A DNA stretch of 64,000 nucleotides from Mobilibacterium timonense (GCF_900155555.1 NZ_FUHN01000006.1:391564-455563), one strand, 5' to 3'. Positions 51,914 through 60,961 are shown, counted from the stretch's first letter. Numbers and translations are program-made. Notes: generated by a model from the sequence alone, not told the origin.

Positions 51914-52483
51914 GAGCAGTAGAGATCCGGAAAACGGCGCCTGGTACTGCTCGCCGAGCCGGTCGCGAGCAGTAAAGATCCGGAAAACGGCGCCTAGTAC
52001 TGCTCGCCTAGCCGGAATCGAGCAGTAGAGATCCGTAAAACGGCGCCTGGTACTGCTCGCCGAGCAAGAAGCGAGCAGTAGAGATCAAGAAAACGGCGCC
52101 TGGTACTGCTCGCCTAGCCAGAAGCGAGCAGTAGAGATCCGGAAAACGGCGCCTGGTACTGCTCGCCGAGCCGGAATCGAGCAGTAGAGATCCGGAAAAC
52201 GGCGCCTGGTACTGCTCGCCGAGCAAGAAGCGAGCAGTAGAGATCAAGAAAACGGCGCCTGGTACTGCTCGCCGAGCCGGAAGCGAGCAGTAGAGATCCG
52301 GAAAACGGCGCCCAGTACTGCTCGCCGAGCCGGAATCGAGCAGTAAAGATCCGGAAAACGGCGCCTGGTACTGCTCGCCGAGCCGGAATCGAGCAGTAGA
52401 GATCAAGAAAACGGCGCCTGGTACTGCTCGCCGAGCCGGAATCGAGCAGTAGAGGTCCGGAAAACGGCGCCCAGTACTGCTCG
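51914..52483 (+). repeat. 53-bp hairpin array 2 (eleven units)
   Basis: GAGCAGTA recurs at 51914 and every 53 bases to 52444 without exception. Unit: GAGCAGTA, 23 bases of GAGATCCGGAAAACGGCGCC type, TACTGCTC, then 14 bases such as GCCGAGCCGGAATC. Units differ at a few sites (CCGG or CAAG; TGG, TAG or CAG before the second arm). The stem reaches 10 bp where the spacer ends GC. Stem, period, hairpin length (39) and spacer length (14) equal those of array 1, while loops and spacers are unrelated. The frame on the minus strand is open only as a by-product of periodicity. Confidence 0.97.
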
Positions 52484-52550
52484 CTGGTGCTCCAACCACG
52501 CTCGCTGGGTCACACCTCCGGATTCCGGTGCATGGATCACAATATCCTGA

Positions 52551-52590
52551 AAAAAAGAGACAGGCTGCATTTCTACAGCTTGTCTCTTTT
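52551..52590 (-). terminator. Bidirectional terminator of the 34-aa gene
   Basis: GAGACAGGCTG pairs with CAGCTTGTCTC (one G-T), flanked by AAAAAA and TTTTT on both sides. On the minus strand its first arm contains the last codons of the small gene at 52573. Confidence 0.85.
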
Positions 52591-52677
52591 TACCAGGTAC
52601 ACCTTCGATGCCACTATCGCTATGGTGATGATAGCGATCAAAGTGTAGGCAAGGTATTCGATCTTTTCCTTTTCCAT
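52573..52677 (-). CDS. 34-aa single-span membrane peptide
   Basis: MEKEKIEYLAYTLIAIITIA, then IVASKVYLVKRDKL: an acidic N-terminus, an 18-20 residue hydrophobic helix and a basic C-terminus, so one membrane span with the basic end inside. Support: GGGAGAAG eight bases before the ATG, a promoter on the same strand (TTGAAA, 17 bases, TAGTAT at plus positions 52758-52730), and an intrinsic terminator starting inside the last codons. Too short for routine gene finding. Size and layout resemble small regulatory membrane peptides or type I toxins; function unknown. The YitT gene lies upstream on the same strand. Confidence 0.72.
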   Translation of the reverse strand: MEKEKIEYLAYTLIAIITIAIVASKVYLVKRDKL

Positions 52678-52796
52678 TGGACTTCTCCCGGGTTACATGG
52701 AAACAGCGAATGGAATCGTTCCTGGAATGATACTAAAAGAAAAGATCGCTTTTTTCAATAGTTGTGAGTTATTTTTATGACGATTTTTCCCCGAAA

Positions 52797-53645
52797 CTAC
52801 TCCACCGGCTTCGGGTTGTATCTCACTTCGCCCACGTTGTACACGGTGACGAAGGCCTTCGGGTCCTCCTTCGAAAGGAAGGTCATGAGCTTCTGGTACT
52901 CGTTCTTGTCCACGATCACAAGGACCTCGTGGCGGACTACCTGATCGTAGGCGCCTTTTACTTCATAGATGCTGGCCCCGCTGTGGAGCGTGTGGAGGAC
53001 GTAGTCCACGATCGCGTCCTCGTGGTCGGAGAGGATGCACACACGGCGCTTGATGTTCCGCCCGAAAATGAAGTGATCCAGCACGATGCCCTGGAAGTAG
53101 GTGCCCAGCACTGAGATGACCACGGTCTTGCTGTCGTAGGCCAGCGCCGCGGTGAGGGCGATGAGCGTTCCGAGGATCGAAAAGGCCTTGCCGATCTCCA
53201 TGTGGAAGTATTTGTTCATTATTTTTGTGATGATGTCCAGTCCGCCGGAAGACGCGTTCAGCGAGAAAAGCATGGCCATGGCGAAGCTCACCGAGACGAT
53301 GTATGTCAGGGCGTCCAGTGTCTGGCTGCCGGTGAGCGACTGGTTGTTCGGGAGGAGCACCTCGTACATGCGCTGGAACAGCGGGATCGCGATGGAAGTG
53401 TAGACGGTTTTGGCCCCGAACTCCTTGCCGACGAAGATGAAGCCCACCACCAGGAGTATCATGTTCATGATCAGGGTGAGAATGGCTACGGAAAAAGGAG
53501 TGAAGTTCGTCAGGACGATCGCGAGTCCCGTTACGCTTCCCATGGCCGTGTGGCTCGGCATCAGGAAAAAGAAGACGCAGGTCGCCACGAGAAACGATGC
53601 CACGGTGATGAGAGCGTACTCTTTTACAGTGTTCTTATTGATCAA
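52797..53645 (-). CDS. YitT/DUF2179-family membrane protein
   Basis: 282 aa from a TTG start with GGAGG in front (MINKNTVKEYALITVASFL). Five to six membrane helices within the first ~175 residues, then a cytoplasmic DUF2179 domain (RRVCILSDHEDAIVDYVLHTLHSGASIYEVKGAY, VTVYNVGEVRYNPK). The family is widespread in Firmicutes, often in several copies, and its transport substrate is not established. A 9-bp perfect hairpin GTACCGCGG/CCGCGGTAC sits in the upstream gap at about 53727-53750. Confidence 0.92.
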   Translation of the reverse strand: MINKNTVKEYALITVASFLVATCVFFFLMPSHTAMGSVTGLAIVLTNFTPFSVAILTLIMNMILLVVGFIFVGKEFGAKTVYTSIAIPLFQRMYEVLLPNNQSLTGSQTLDALTYIVSVSFAMAMLFSLNASSGGLDIITKIMNKYFHMEIGKAFSILGTLIALTAALAYDSKTVVISVLGTYFQGIVLDHFIFGRNIKRRVCILSDHEDAIVDYVLHTLHSGASIYEVKGAYDQVVRHEVLVIVDKNEYQKLMTFLSKEDPKAFVTVYNVGEVRYNPKPVE

Positions 53646-53849
53646 ATCGAATCCTCCATATTGCTTTCTTTATTTAAAGTGTCCGGCCGCCCGGATTCCC
53701 GGATTTCTCAGCCAGCCGGGATGTCGTACCGCGGAATTGACCGCGGTACACAAGCCCGACAATTATATCACCATTGAAAATAATATTGAACTGCATTTGA
53801 AGCGCTATCCGAAGATTTGAAGCGCCACCGGCACCCGGTCAAACTCCAT

Positions 53850-53878
53850 TTGCCATTCGCCCCGTGAAATAGTAATAT
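53850..53878 (+). promoter_or_regulatory. Promoter of the acyl-CoA ligase-ndk unit
   Basis: TTGCCA and TAATAT with a 17-base spacer, 55 bases before the TTG start at 53933. Confidence 0.55.
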
Positions 53879-53932
53879 GTACGGAGTTTCCGGCCTGAAT
53901 GAGGGGAAGGCCGGGGAAGTTGGAGGTAAATA

Positions 53933-55615
53933 TTGGAAAACTTCAGGCAGCTTATCACCGGATCGGCTGAGAACTACGGCAGCCGCATCGCCTTCACCTT
54001 GAAGGAAGGAAAAGGAAAATACAGAGACATCACATATTCCCGGTTCTGGGACGAGGTCCGGAGCCTCGGTCAGGCCCTGATGGCCCGCGGATACGGCGGC
54101 CAGAGGATCGCCATCATCGGAAAGAACAGCTACCAGTGGGTGCTGGCCAACGCTGCGATCCAGGTGGAGGGAGGCGTCTCCGTGCCACTGGACAAGGAGC
54201 TCAGATACGACGAGTTCCTGGAGTGCCTGGTGCGCTCGGAGGTCACGGCGATCTTTTACGATAAGAAGGAAAAAGAGAACGTGGAAAAGGCCATGGCTTC
54301 CGGTGAGACGAAGCTCAAGGAGGCGTTCCCGCTCTACGGAGTGGTCGGCGACAGCTCGCAGACCACGATATTCGACCTAATGGGAGCCGGCATCGCCCAG
54401 TTGTGGAACGGTGCAAGAGACATCGATGAACTGGAGATCGATGCCCACCGCGTTTCCACACTGCTTTTTACATCCGGGACGACTTCCCAGTCCAAGATCG
54501 TCATGCTGACACAGCACAACATCGTGGCGAACGTGGACAGCGTCATGAGGATGAACATAATTTTCCCGGAGGACACTAATATCGCACTCCTGCCGTATCA
54601 CCATACTTTCGGGGGCACGGGCCAGTGGGTGATGCTGGCGGCGGGAGCCAGGACCGTCTACTGCGACGGCCTGAAGCACTTGCAGTCCAACTTCAAGGAA
54701 TACGGCGTCTCTGTCTTCGTGGGAGTGCCTCTGATAGTGGAGACAATTTACAAGAAGATAAGGAAGTCGATCGACCAGAAGAACATGAACCTGGGTGTCA
54801 AGGCCATGAGAGTCTTTGCACGGGGCCTTGGAAAAGCTCGGATCGACGTTCGCCGCAGGGTCTTCGCCAGCATCCAGGAATCGCTGGGAGGCCACATGAG
54901 GCTGGTAGTCCTCGGCGCGGCAGCCGCGGATCCTGAGTGCATCAAGGCCATGAACGACTTCGGCGTCACCTGCATCCAGGGATACGGACTCACCGAGACA
55001 TCTCCTATTCTCTCTGCCGAGAGGCCTGACAAGCTGAGATCCGGATCTGTGGGACAGCCGATCCCGGGAGTGGAGATGAAGATCGACGAGCCGGACGAGA
55101 ACGGCGTCGGGGAGATCATCGCCAGGGGCGAGAACATCATGACCGGATACTACGGAAACCAGGCGGCCACAGAGGAAGTCCTCCAGGACGGGTGGTTCCA
55201 CACGGGAGATCTGGGCTGGTGTGACGAAGACGGTTATTTCTATATAACCGGCAGGAAGAAGAACGTGATCGTCCTGAGGAACGGCAAGAACGTTTTCCCG
55301 GAGGAGCTGGAGCAGGAAGTGAGCCAGCTGCCGTACGTGCTGGAGAACATCGTGCTCGGAGTACCTGACGGCGGCAACGACAGGGATCCTATAGTCACGC
55401 TCAAGCTGGTGTACGACGAAAAAGCGTTCCCGGACAAGACCCGGGACGAGATATACGACCTGATCAAGGCAGACGTGGAAAAGATCAACGACTCCACACC
55501 GCCTTACAAGAGGATCAGAAAGATCATCGTCACTGATGAGCCTATGATCAAGACCAGTACTGGAAAGGTCAGGAGATTCATGGAGCTTCAGAAAATAGTG
55601 GAAGGGGAGAACTGA
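53933..55615 (+). CDS. AMP-forming acyl-CoA synthetase (long-chain type)
   Basis: 560 aa with a TTG start set by GGAGG. ANL-superfamily motifs: the P-loop LLFTSGTTSQSKIVMLTQHN, ALLPYHHTFGG, A5 GYGLTETSPILS, A7 DGWFHTGDLGWCDEDGYFYITGRKKNVIVLRNGKNVFP, and the catalytic Lys near the end in TSTGKVRRF. It should activate a fatty or other carboxylic acid with ATP and CoA at the membrane surface. The P-loop Ser replaces the usual Gly (TSQSK for TGxPK), as in some family members. ndk follows 31 bases later, possibly sharing the transcript. Confidence 0.92.
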   Translation: MENFRQLITGSAENYGSRIAFTLKEGKGKYRDITYSRFWDEVRSLGQALMARGYGGQRIAIIGKNSYQWVLANAAIQVEGGVSVPLDKELRYDEFLECLVRSEVTAIFYDKKEKENVEKAMASGETKLKEAFPLYGVVGDSSQTTIFDLMGAGIAQLWNGARDIDELEIDAHRVSTLLFTSGTTSQSKIVMLTQHNIVANVDSVMRMNIIFPEDTNIALLPYHHTFGGTGQWVMLAAGARTVYCDGLKHLQSNFKEYGVSVFVGVPLIVETIYKKIRKSIDQKNMNLGVKAMRVFARGLGKARIDVRRRVFASIQESLGGHMRLVVLGAAAADPECIKAMNDFGVTCIQGYGLTETSPILSAERPDKLRSGSVGQPIPGVEMKIDEPDENGVGEIIARGENIMTGYYGNQAATEEVLQDGWFHTGDLGWCDEDGYFYITGRKKNVIVLRNGKNVFPEELEQEVSQLPYVLENIVLGVPDGGNDRDPIVTLKLVYDEKAFPDKTRDEIYDLIKADVEKINDSTPPYKRIRKIIVTDEPMIKTSTGKVRRFMELQKIVEGEN

Positions 55616-55646
55616 TACCGGCGGAGCCGGAGAAAGGAAAAGGAAA

Positions 55647-56051
55647 ATGGCTGTTGAAAGAACTTATATCATGCTGAAGCCTGACTGCGTGAGAAGGGGC
55701 CTGATGGGCAGGGTCATCTCGAGGATCGAGGACAAGGGCTACAAGATCGTGGACGCCAAGATGATGCACCTGACCAGCGACAAGCTGAGAGAGCACTATG
55801 CCCACCTGGTGGACAAGCCTTTTTACCCGAACCTGGAGGCGTTCATGATGTCCGGCCCGGTCCTGGCCATGATCGTGGAAGGGGAAAACGCCATCCTTGG
55901 TATGAGGAACCTCATGGGTGCCACGAAGTTTGAAGACGCGGCAGCAGGCACTATCAGAGGAGATTTTGCCAACACCACTACAGAGAACCTGATACACGGT
56001 TCCGACTCCCCGGAGACGGCCGGGGCGGAGATAAAGAGGTTTTTCGGCTAG
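55647..56051 (+). CDS. ndk: Nucleoside diphosphate kinase
   Basis: 134 aa, the usual length. It transfers the gamma phosphate between nucleotides through a phospho-histidine. The active His lies in ENLIHGSDSPETA. KPDCVRRGLMGRVI, GPVLAMIVEGENAI and GTIRGDFA complete the nucleotide site. A GAAAGGAAAAGG leader gives the ribosome site. A 13-bp hairpin about 120 bases downstream may terminate it. Confidence 0.97.
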   Translation: MAVERTYIMLKPDCVRRGLMGRVISRIEDKGYKIVDAKMMHLTSDKLREHYAHLVDKPFYPNLEAFMMSGPVLAMIVEGENAILGMRNLMGATKFEDAAAGTIRGDFANTTTENLIHGSDSPETAGAEIKRFFG

Positions 56052-56171
56052 GAGAAGATCAGGTAAGTCATGCAGCGAGATCGGCATGGCAGAGGTGATC
56101 TTTCTGTATCGCAGAGAGAACTTATCTTCCACTTGACATAGTATGGCCACTAATGTAACATATCACTGTGC

Positions 56172-56209
56172 TTTACCGCTTTATTCCGATAAAGCGGTAA
56201 ATATTTTTA
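56172..56209 (+). terminator. 13-bp perfect inverted repeat before the ABC transporter
   Basis: TTTACCGCTTTAT pairs with ATAAAGCGGTAAA around TCCG and is followed by TATTTTTAC. It could be the ndk terminator or an operator for the transporter genes; the AT-rich arms and symmetric form allow both. Confidence 0.55.
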
Positions 56210-56266
56210 CTCACGACACTTTACTACGATAACGTGCTACATTCATAGAGCACCAGGGAGAACATC

Positions 56267-57088
56267 ATGAAAAAGAAGATTTTGACAGTGACGCTGGTCT
56301 GCATGCTGGCGGGAGTTATGGGTATCCTGACAGGTTGCGGTTCCGTGGGCGAGAAGACGGACTGGGACTACATCCAGGACAAGGGCACTCTGGTCATCGG
56401 ACTGGACGATACCTTTGCGCCGATGGGTTTTAGAAATGAGAACGACAAGCTGGTCGGCTTCGACATCGACCTGGCGAGGGCAGTCGGCAAGGAGCTGGGA
56501 GTTAAGGTGAAGTTCAAGCCTATCGACTGGGATGCCAAGGAGGCTGAACTGAAATCCAAGAATATCGACTGCATCTGGAACGGAATGTCCGCCACGCCTG
56601 ACAGACAGAAGAGCATGTCACTTTCCAAGAAATACCTGGAGAACAGGATCCTCGTGATGTCTCTTGATCCGTCCATCAACATCAAGAGCGCGGACGATCT
56701 CAAGAACTACAAGATCGGCACACAGGCCGGATCCTCTGCCCTCGAAGCCATCGAGAAGAACAAGAAATATGACGAGTTCAAGGACAACATCTCCGAGTAT
56801 GATACATACGACGAAGCCATCCTGGACATGAAGGCCGGCAGGATCGACGTGGTCGCCATCGACGAGGTCTATGCGATCTACAACAACGCAAACAAGGACA
56901 AGCTCTACGAGTCCGATTTCAACTTCGGAGCTGACTACTACGCAGTGGGCTTCAGGAAGGGCGATACCGAGCTGACCAAGAAGTTCAACGCTGCTCTCAA
57001 GAAGACCATCGACAGCGGTGAGGCAGCCGAGATCAGCAACAAATGGTTCGGCAAGGACCTGGTGGTATTCAAGGGCTACGGAAAATAG
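56267..57088 (+). CDS. Polar amino-acid ABC transporter, substrate-binding lipoprotein
   Basis: 273 aa. Lipoprotein signal with lipobox LTGC (MKKKILTVTL...GILTGCGS), so anchored outside the membrane. SBP_bac_3 fold: GTLVIGLDDTFAPMGFRNE, GFDIDLARAVGKELG, IDCIWNGMSATPDRQK, KIGTQAGSSALEAI and AIDEVYAIY. The ligand-pocket Arg/Asp pattern suits glutamine, cystine or a similar amino acid; it cannot be narrowed. A GAGGCTGA/TCAGCCTC hairpin (57121-57145) between this and the permease gene probably lowers downstream expression relative to the binding protein. Confidence 0.94.
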   Translation: MKKKILTVTLVCMLAGVMGILTGCGSVGEKTDWDYIQDKGTLVIGLDDTFAPMGFRNENDKLVGFDIDLARAVGKELGVKVKFKPIDWDAKEAELKSKNIDCIWNGMSATPDRQKSMSLSKKYLENRILVMSLDPSINIKSADDLKNYKIGTQAGSSALEAIEKNKKYDEFKDNISEYDTYDEAILDMKAGRIDVVAIDEVYAIYNNANKDKLYESDFNFGADYYAVGFRKGDTELTKKFNAALKKTIDSGEAAEISNKWFGKDLVVFKGYGK

Positions 57089-57120
57089 GCTGAAAAGCGA
57101 TCTGAAAACAAAATGTTCGC

Positions 57121-57145
57121 GAGGCTGAGGCGCTGCTTCAGCCTC
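57121..57145 (+). other. Intra-operon hairpin between binding protein and permease
   Basis: GAGGCTGA pairs with TCAGCCTC around a 9-base loop, followed by ATTCTC rather than a T-run. Typical position for a partial terminator or mRNA-stabilising stem. Confidence 0.6.
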
Positions 57146-57174
57146 ATTCTCTGAGAAGAGCCGGAGGGAGTCTA

Positions 57175-57834
57175 ATGGCTGAATATATTGGAATGATAAT
57201 CCCCGCACTGATGCAGGGGGCCGTCGTATCTGTGGAGCTGTTCTGCGTGACGCTGATCTTTTCGCTGCCACTGGGCCTCGTTGTGTGCCTCGGGGAAAAC
57301 AGCAGGATCAGGATCATCAGCTTGATCTTCAAAGCATATGTGTTCGTGTTCAGGGGAACGCCGCTGATGCTCCAGCTTTTCTTCTTCTACTTCTTCTTCC
57401 CTATAAACATGGGGATAAGGATGACAGCCTTTGCAACGGCGTCACTCACCTTCGTGCTGAACTACGCTGCGTACTTCGCGGAGATATACAGAGGAGGGAT
57501 CAACAGCATCGACAGGGGCCAGTACGAGGCCGCCAAGTCCCTTGGACTTTCCAGGTCTCAGACCCTTTTCGGTATCATCCTGCCACAGACCTTCAGAGTC
57601 GTTCTGCCGCCTGTGTCCAACGAGGTGATCGTCCTCATCAAGGATACGGCTCTGGCATCATCCATCGCCCTGGTGGACATAATGAGGGTCTCCCAGAAGA
57701 TCGTGAACAGGGACGGCTCGCTGGTGGCATACGTCATAGCCGCAGCCCTCTATCTTGTCTTCACCTTCTTCATGACCGTGATACTCACGAGGCTGGAAAA
57801 ACGCTTTTCCAGGTACGACGAACAGAGCGCTTAG
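57175..57834 (+). CDS. Polar amino-acid ABC transporter, permease
   Basis: 219 aa, HisM/GlnP family. About five membrane segments; [15 protein letters not shown] near residue 60 and the cytoplasmic EAA loop [30 protein letters not shown] that contacts the ATPase. The last segment ends [20 protein letters not shown] ribosome site precedes the ATG, and 16 bases separate it from the ATPase gene. Probably works as a homodimer. Confidence 0.95.
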   Translation: MAEYIGMIIPALMQGAVVSVELFCVTLIFSLPLGLVVCLGENSRIRIISLIFKAYVFVFRGTPLMLQLFFFYFFFPINMGIRMTAFATASLTFVLNYAAYFAEIYRGGINSIDRGQYEAAKSLGLSRSQTLFGIILPQTFRVVLPPVSNEVIVLIKDTALASSIALVDIMRVSQKIVNRDGSLVAYVIAAALYLVFTFFMTVILTRLEKRFSRYDEQSA

Positions 57835-57850
57835 TGCGAGGGGGGATGAA

Positions 57851-58612
57851 ATGGCGATTCTCGAGATGAAGAACATAGTAAAAAATTTCGGCGGCCTGTC
57901 GGCTGTCAACGGGGTGAGTCTCTCTGTGGAAAAGGGTGAGACGGTGGCGATCATCGGCCCGTCGGGATCCGGAAAATCCACGCTGCTCAGGTGCATCAAC
58001 TGCCTTGAGAGGATCGACGGCGGAGAGATAACACTGAGGGGCGAGCGCTTCGCCTGGGAGGAGAACGGGAGGACCGTGTACCTTCCCGAAAAGGAGCTCA
58101 AGAGGATCTCCGCGGAGACGGGTATGGTCTTCCAGCACTTCAACCTCTTTCCTCACATGACGTGTCTGGAGAACATAACTTATGCTCCGGTGAAGGTAAA
58201 GGGTGTGCCGAAGGCACAGGCTGAGAAGACGGGGATGGAGCTCCTGGAAAAGGTTGGGCTGGCAGACAAGAGGGACCAGTACCCGGGCCGCCTTTCAGGC
58301 GGGCAGAAACAGAGGGTGGCGATCGCCAGGGGCCTGGCGATGAACCCTGAAATAATGCTCTTTGACGAGCCCACTTCTGCCCTGGACCCTGAGATCACGG
58401 GGGAGGTTCTTCAGGTGATGAAGGAGCTTTCCCAGGCGGATACCACCATGGTGGTGGTGACCCACGAAATGGGCTTCGCCAAAGAGGTATCGGATAAGGT
58501 GGTGTTCATGAACAGCGGGAAGATCGAAGAGCAGGGGGATCCTCTCGAGATCTTCAATGCTCCTAAGAGCACCAGACTGAAAGAATTTCTCAGCTCGGTC
58601 GTCAGCGCCTGA
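57851..58612 (+). CDS. Polar amino-acid ABC transporter, ATP-binding protein
   Basis: 253 aa, GlnQ type. Walker [14 protein letters not shown]-loop [11 protein letters not shown], signature [16 protein letters not shown], Walker [16 protein letters not shown]-loop [10 protein letters not shown]. An insert of about 12 residues ([18 protein letters not shown]) after the first beta sheet is also seen in some cystine and glutamine importers. Last gene of the transporter operon; its stop is 34 bases from the converging threonine aldolase. Confidence 0.96.
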   Translation: MAILEMKNIVKNFGGLSAVNGVSLSVEKGETVAIIGPSGSGKSTLLRCINCLERIDGGEITLRGERFAWEENGRTVYLPEKELKRISAETGMVFQHFNLFPHMTCLENITYAPVKVKGVPKAQAEKTGMELLEKVGLADKRDQYPGRLSGGQKQRVAIARGLAMNPEIMLFDEPTSALDPEITGEVLQVMKELSQADTTMVVVTHEMGFAKEVSDKVVFMNSGKIEEQGDPLEIFNAPKSTRLKEFLSSVVSA

Positions 58613-58646
58613 TGTGCGGCGACGGCCGGACCGGGGCGCAGAAACG

Positions 58647-59696
58647 CTAGATGCCGGTCTCTTCCAGAGCCAGATCGAGGAATTTTTCCAGATCCCTGAT
58701 CTGTTCTCCGGTGGTGGCCCAGCTGGTCACGAAGCGCACGGGAGTGGTGGCTTCTCTTTCAGGTCCCCACAGCTCGAACATCACGTTCTCCCTGAGACGG
58801 TGGATCAGCTCGTTCTTCATGACGAAGAACTGCTGGTTCGTAGGTGAATCGATATACAGCTCAATGCCCCGGGACAGGAAAAGCTCCCGGAGCTCCATGG
58901 CGCGGCGGATGCCGTTGGCCCCGAGCTCGTAATAGAGACCGTCGGTAAACAGAGTATCGAACTGGATGCCGACGAGACGACCCTTGGCCAGAAGGGCACC
59001 ATGCTCCTTGATGATGGTGTCGAAGTGGTCAGGGGTGTTGTTTTTTGTGAACACCAGGGCCTCCCCGTTGAGGGTGCCGACCTTGGTCCCTCCGATATAG
59101 AAAAGGTCGGCCAGCTCTGCCAGCATCGGCAGGGTCACGTCAGTGTCGGCCATGAGGCCGTATCCCAGTCTAGCCCCATCTATATAAAGAGGTATCTTGT
59201 ACTCCAGGCAGAGAGAGGACAGGCTCCTCAGCTCGTCTGCCGTGTACAGCGTTCCCAGCTCCGTCGGCTGGGAGATGTAGACCATGCCCGGGAACACCAT
59301 GTGGCTGTATGTTCCGTCAGCCCAGAAATCCTCGAGGAGCTTTCTCACATCGGCGGCGCTTATCTTGCCATCTCTGGACGGGACGGTCAGCACCTTGTGG
59401 CCCAGGAACTCGATGGCCCCAGCCTCGTGGATGCTGATGTGGCCGGTGTCTCCCGAGATCACACCCTCGTATGGGCGGAGCATGGAGTCGATGGCGATGG
59501 CGTTGGTCTGGGTGCCGCCGCTGAGGAAGAAGACATCGGCATCAGGGCACTGGCATGCCTGCCGGATCTTGTTCTTCGCGGACTCGGTAAAAGGATCGAA
59601 GCCGTATCCGGAATACTGTTCTCTGTTCACTGAGGCAAAGGCCTCAAGTATCTTCTCGTGACATCCCTCGGTATAGTCGCACTGGAACGAAAGCAT
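58647..59696 (-). CDS. Low-specificity threonine aldolase family protein
   Basis: 349 aa from the ATG at 59696 (MLSFQCDYTEGCHEKIL), chosen for AAGGAG upstream. PLP fold-type I beta-eliminating lyase: FLSGGTQTNAIAIDSML, SGDTGHISIHEAGAIEF, IYISQPTELGTLY, LYIDGARLGYGL (Asp binding the PLP ring), and the Schiff-base Lys in YIGGTKVGTLNGEA. Splits threonine/allo-threonine to glycine and acetaldehyde. It is the longer variant common in Clostridia; its specificity is unproven. Confidence 0.92.
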   Translation of the reverse strand: MLSFQCDYTEGCHEKILEAFASVNREQYSGYGFDPFTESAKNKIRQACQCPDADVFFLSGGTQTNAIAIDSMLRPYEGVISGDTGHISIHEAGAIEFLGHKVLTVPSRDGKISAADVRKLLEDFWADGTYSHMVFPGMVYISQPTELGTLYTADELRSLSSLCLEYKIPLYIDGARLGYGLMADTDVTLPMLAELADLFYIGGTKVGTLNGEALVFTKNNTPDHFDTIIKEHGALLAKGRLVGIQFDTLFTDGLYYELGANGIRRAMELRELFLSRGIELYIDSPTNQQFFVMKNELIHRLRENVMFELWGPEREATTPVRFVTSWATTGEQIRDLEKFLDLALEETGI

Positions 59697-59869
59697 TTTT
59701 TCTCCTTTTTCCATGACCTTGAACTAACTTGCCATTACCTGCGGCGCCGTGACCGCATCGCCGGGATCCGCCAACCTGCGGACGGGCGTTTCCCAGAACC
59801 GTTTCGTGAGACGAGTATATAATAAAAATTCCCCTTATTCCATAGCCTGTTGCACCTCAAAGGACTATA

Positions 59870-60010
59870 ATGATGGCCATGAGCCCCGGAACATATACGT
59901 GCCCTGGAGGAAAAGGACAGGGCGGACCAGGAGATAGCGGAGGAGGAGATGAAGGCGGCCGCGGCTGCCACCATGGATCATTCCGTGAATTAGTTATCAC
60001 TTCAGTTTGA
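59870..60010 (+). CDS. Possible 46-aa Gly-rich Cys/His peptide
   Basis: AAAGGA five bases before ATGATGGCC opens a frame of 46 codons: MMAMSPGTYTCPGG, a Gly-rich middle (GQGGPGDSGGGDEGG), then RGCHHGSFRELVITSV. The Gly run with Cys, Cys-His-His could bind metal. TATAAT at about 59816 supplies a -10. Another frame here also reads plausibly at its end (ALEEKDRADQEIAEEEMK), so coding is uncertain. The rest of 59697-60037 shows no gene. Confidence 0.3.
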   Translation: MMAMSPGTYTCPGGKGQGGPGDSGGGDEGGRGCHHGSFRELVITSV

Positions 60011-60037
60011 GCAGAAAAAGCAGAAAAGAGGTTGGCT

Positions 60038-60961
60038 ATGAAGAAGGAAGAAATGACGATCCCTTCCACTGATGAGAAGACTCAGCTCCATGTCATCACA
60101 TGGACTCCTGACGAGGAGCCGAAGGCGGTGGTGCAGCTGGTGCACGGAATGGCTGAGTACATGGACAGGTACGATGAGTTCGCCAGATATCTCACCACGA
60201 GGGGATACGCAGTCATCGGACACGACCATCTGGGACACGGAAAATCTGTGACGGATCCGAGCATGCTGGGCTTTTTTGCGGAAGAGAACGGGGACAAGAT
60301 AGTCATCCTGGACATGTACGGTGTGACGCAGCTGGCGAAGAGGCTGTGGCCGGACAAGCCCGTGTTCATCCTGGGGCACAGCATGGGATCTTTCCTCGTG
60401 AGGAGATATATAACGAGATATTCTGACGATATCGCCGGTGCGGTAGTCATGGGAACAGGAGATCAGCCGGCAGCCGCTTCGGCAGTGGGACTCGCCATCG
60501 CCAACAACAAGAAAAAGCATCACGGAAACATGTACATCAGCAGTACTCTCGACAAGATGGCTCTCGGAAGCAACAACAAGCCGTTCAGGCCGAACAGGAC
60601 TCCGGTGGACTGGCTTTCCGTGAACGAGGAGAACGTGGACAGGTACATGGCCGACGAGCTGTGTGGATTCAGCTTCACCGTCTCCGCTTATGCCGACTTC
60701 TTCAAGGTGCTGCAGGACCTGGCTCATAATGCGGACGCGGAAAAGCTTTCCCGTGGCCTGCCGGTGCTAATCATCTCCGGTGAACTGGATCCCGTGGGAG
60801 GGGAGAAGGCCTGCAAGGCAGTCCTTGCAAAGTACAAGGGCCTCGGCATGGAGGACGTGACCCTCAAGCTCTACCCTGGAGACAGACACGAGATCCTGAA
60901 CGAAAACGACAGGGAGCAGGTCTACGAGGACCTGGGCGACTGGTTCGACAGCAAGCTGTAA
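60038..60961 (+). CDS. Alpha/beta hydrolase, monoacylglycerol-lipase type
   Basis: 307 aa. AAAGAGG six bases before the ATG at 60038 favours it over the TTG two codons upstream. QLVHGMAEYMDRYDEFA carries the oxyanion HGM motif, GHDHLGHGKS the family loop, and LGHSMGSFLVRRY the nucleophile Ser. ISGELDPVGG carries the Asp and GDRHEILNE the His: a complete triad. Similar cytosolic lysophospholipase/monoglyceride lipases are common in Clostridia. No signal peptide. Monocistronic. Confidence 0.93.
   Translation: MKKEEMTIPSTDEKTQLHVITWTPDEEPKAVVQLVHGMAEYMDRYDEFARYLTTRGYAVIGHDHLGHGKSVTDPSMLGFFAEENGDKIVILDMYGVTQLAKRLWPDKPVFILGHSMGSFLVRRYITRYSDDIAGAVVMGTGDQPAAASAVGLAIANNKKKHHGNMYISSTLDKMALGSNNKPFRPNRTPVDWLSVNEENVDRYMADELCGFSFTVSAYADFFKVLQDLAHNADAEKLSRGLPVLIISGELDPVGGEKACKAVLAKYKGLGMEDVTLKLYPGDRHEILNENDREQVYEDLGDWFDSKL

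Noticed and set aside
52008..52499. 163-aa repetitive protein on the minus strand
   Set aside because: A 53-bp period opens all frames in turn; no ribosome site, and base changes between units do not follow codon positions.
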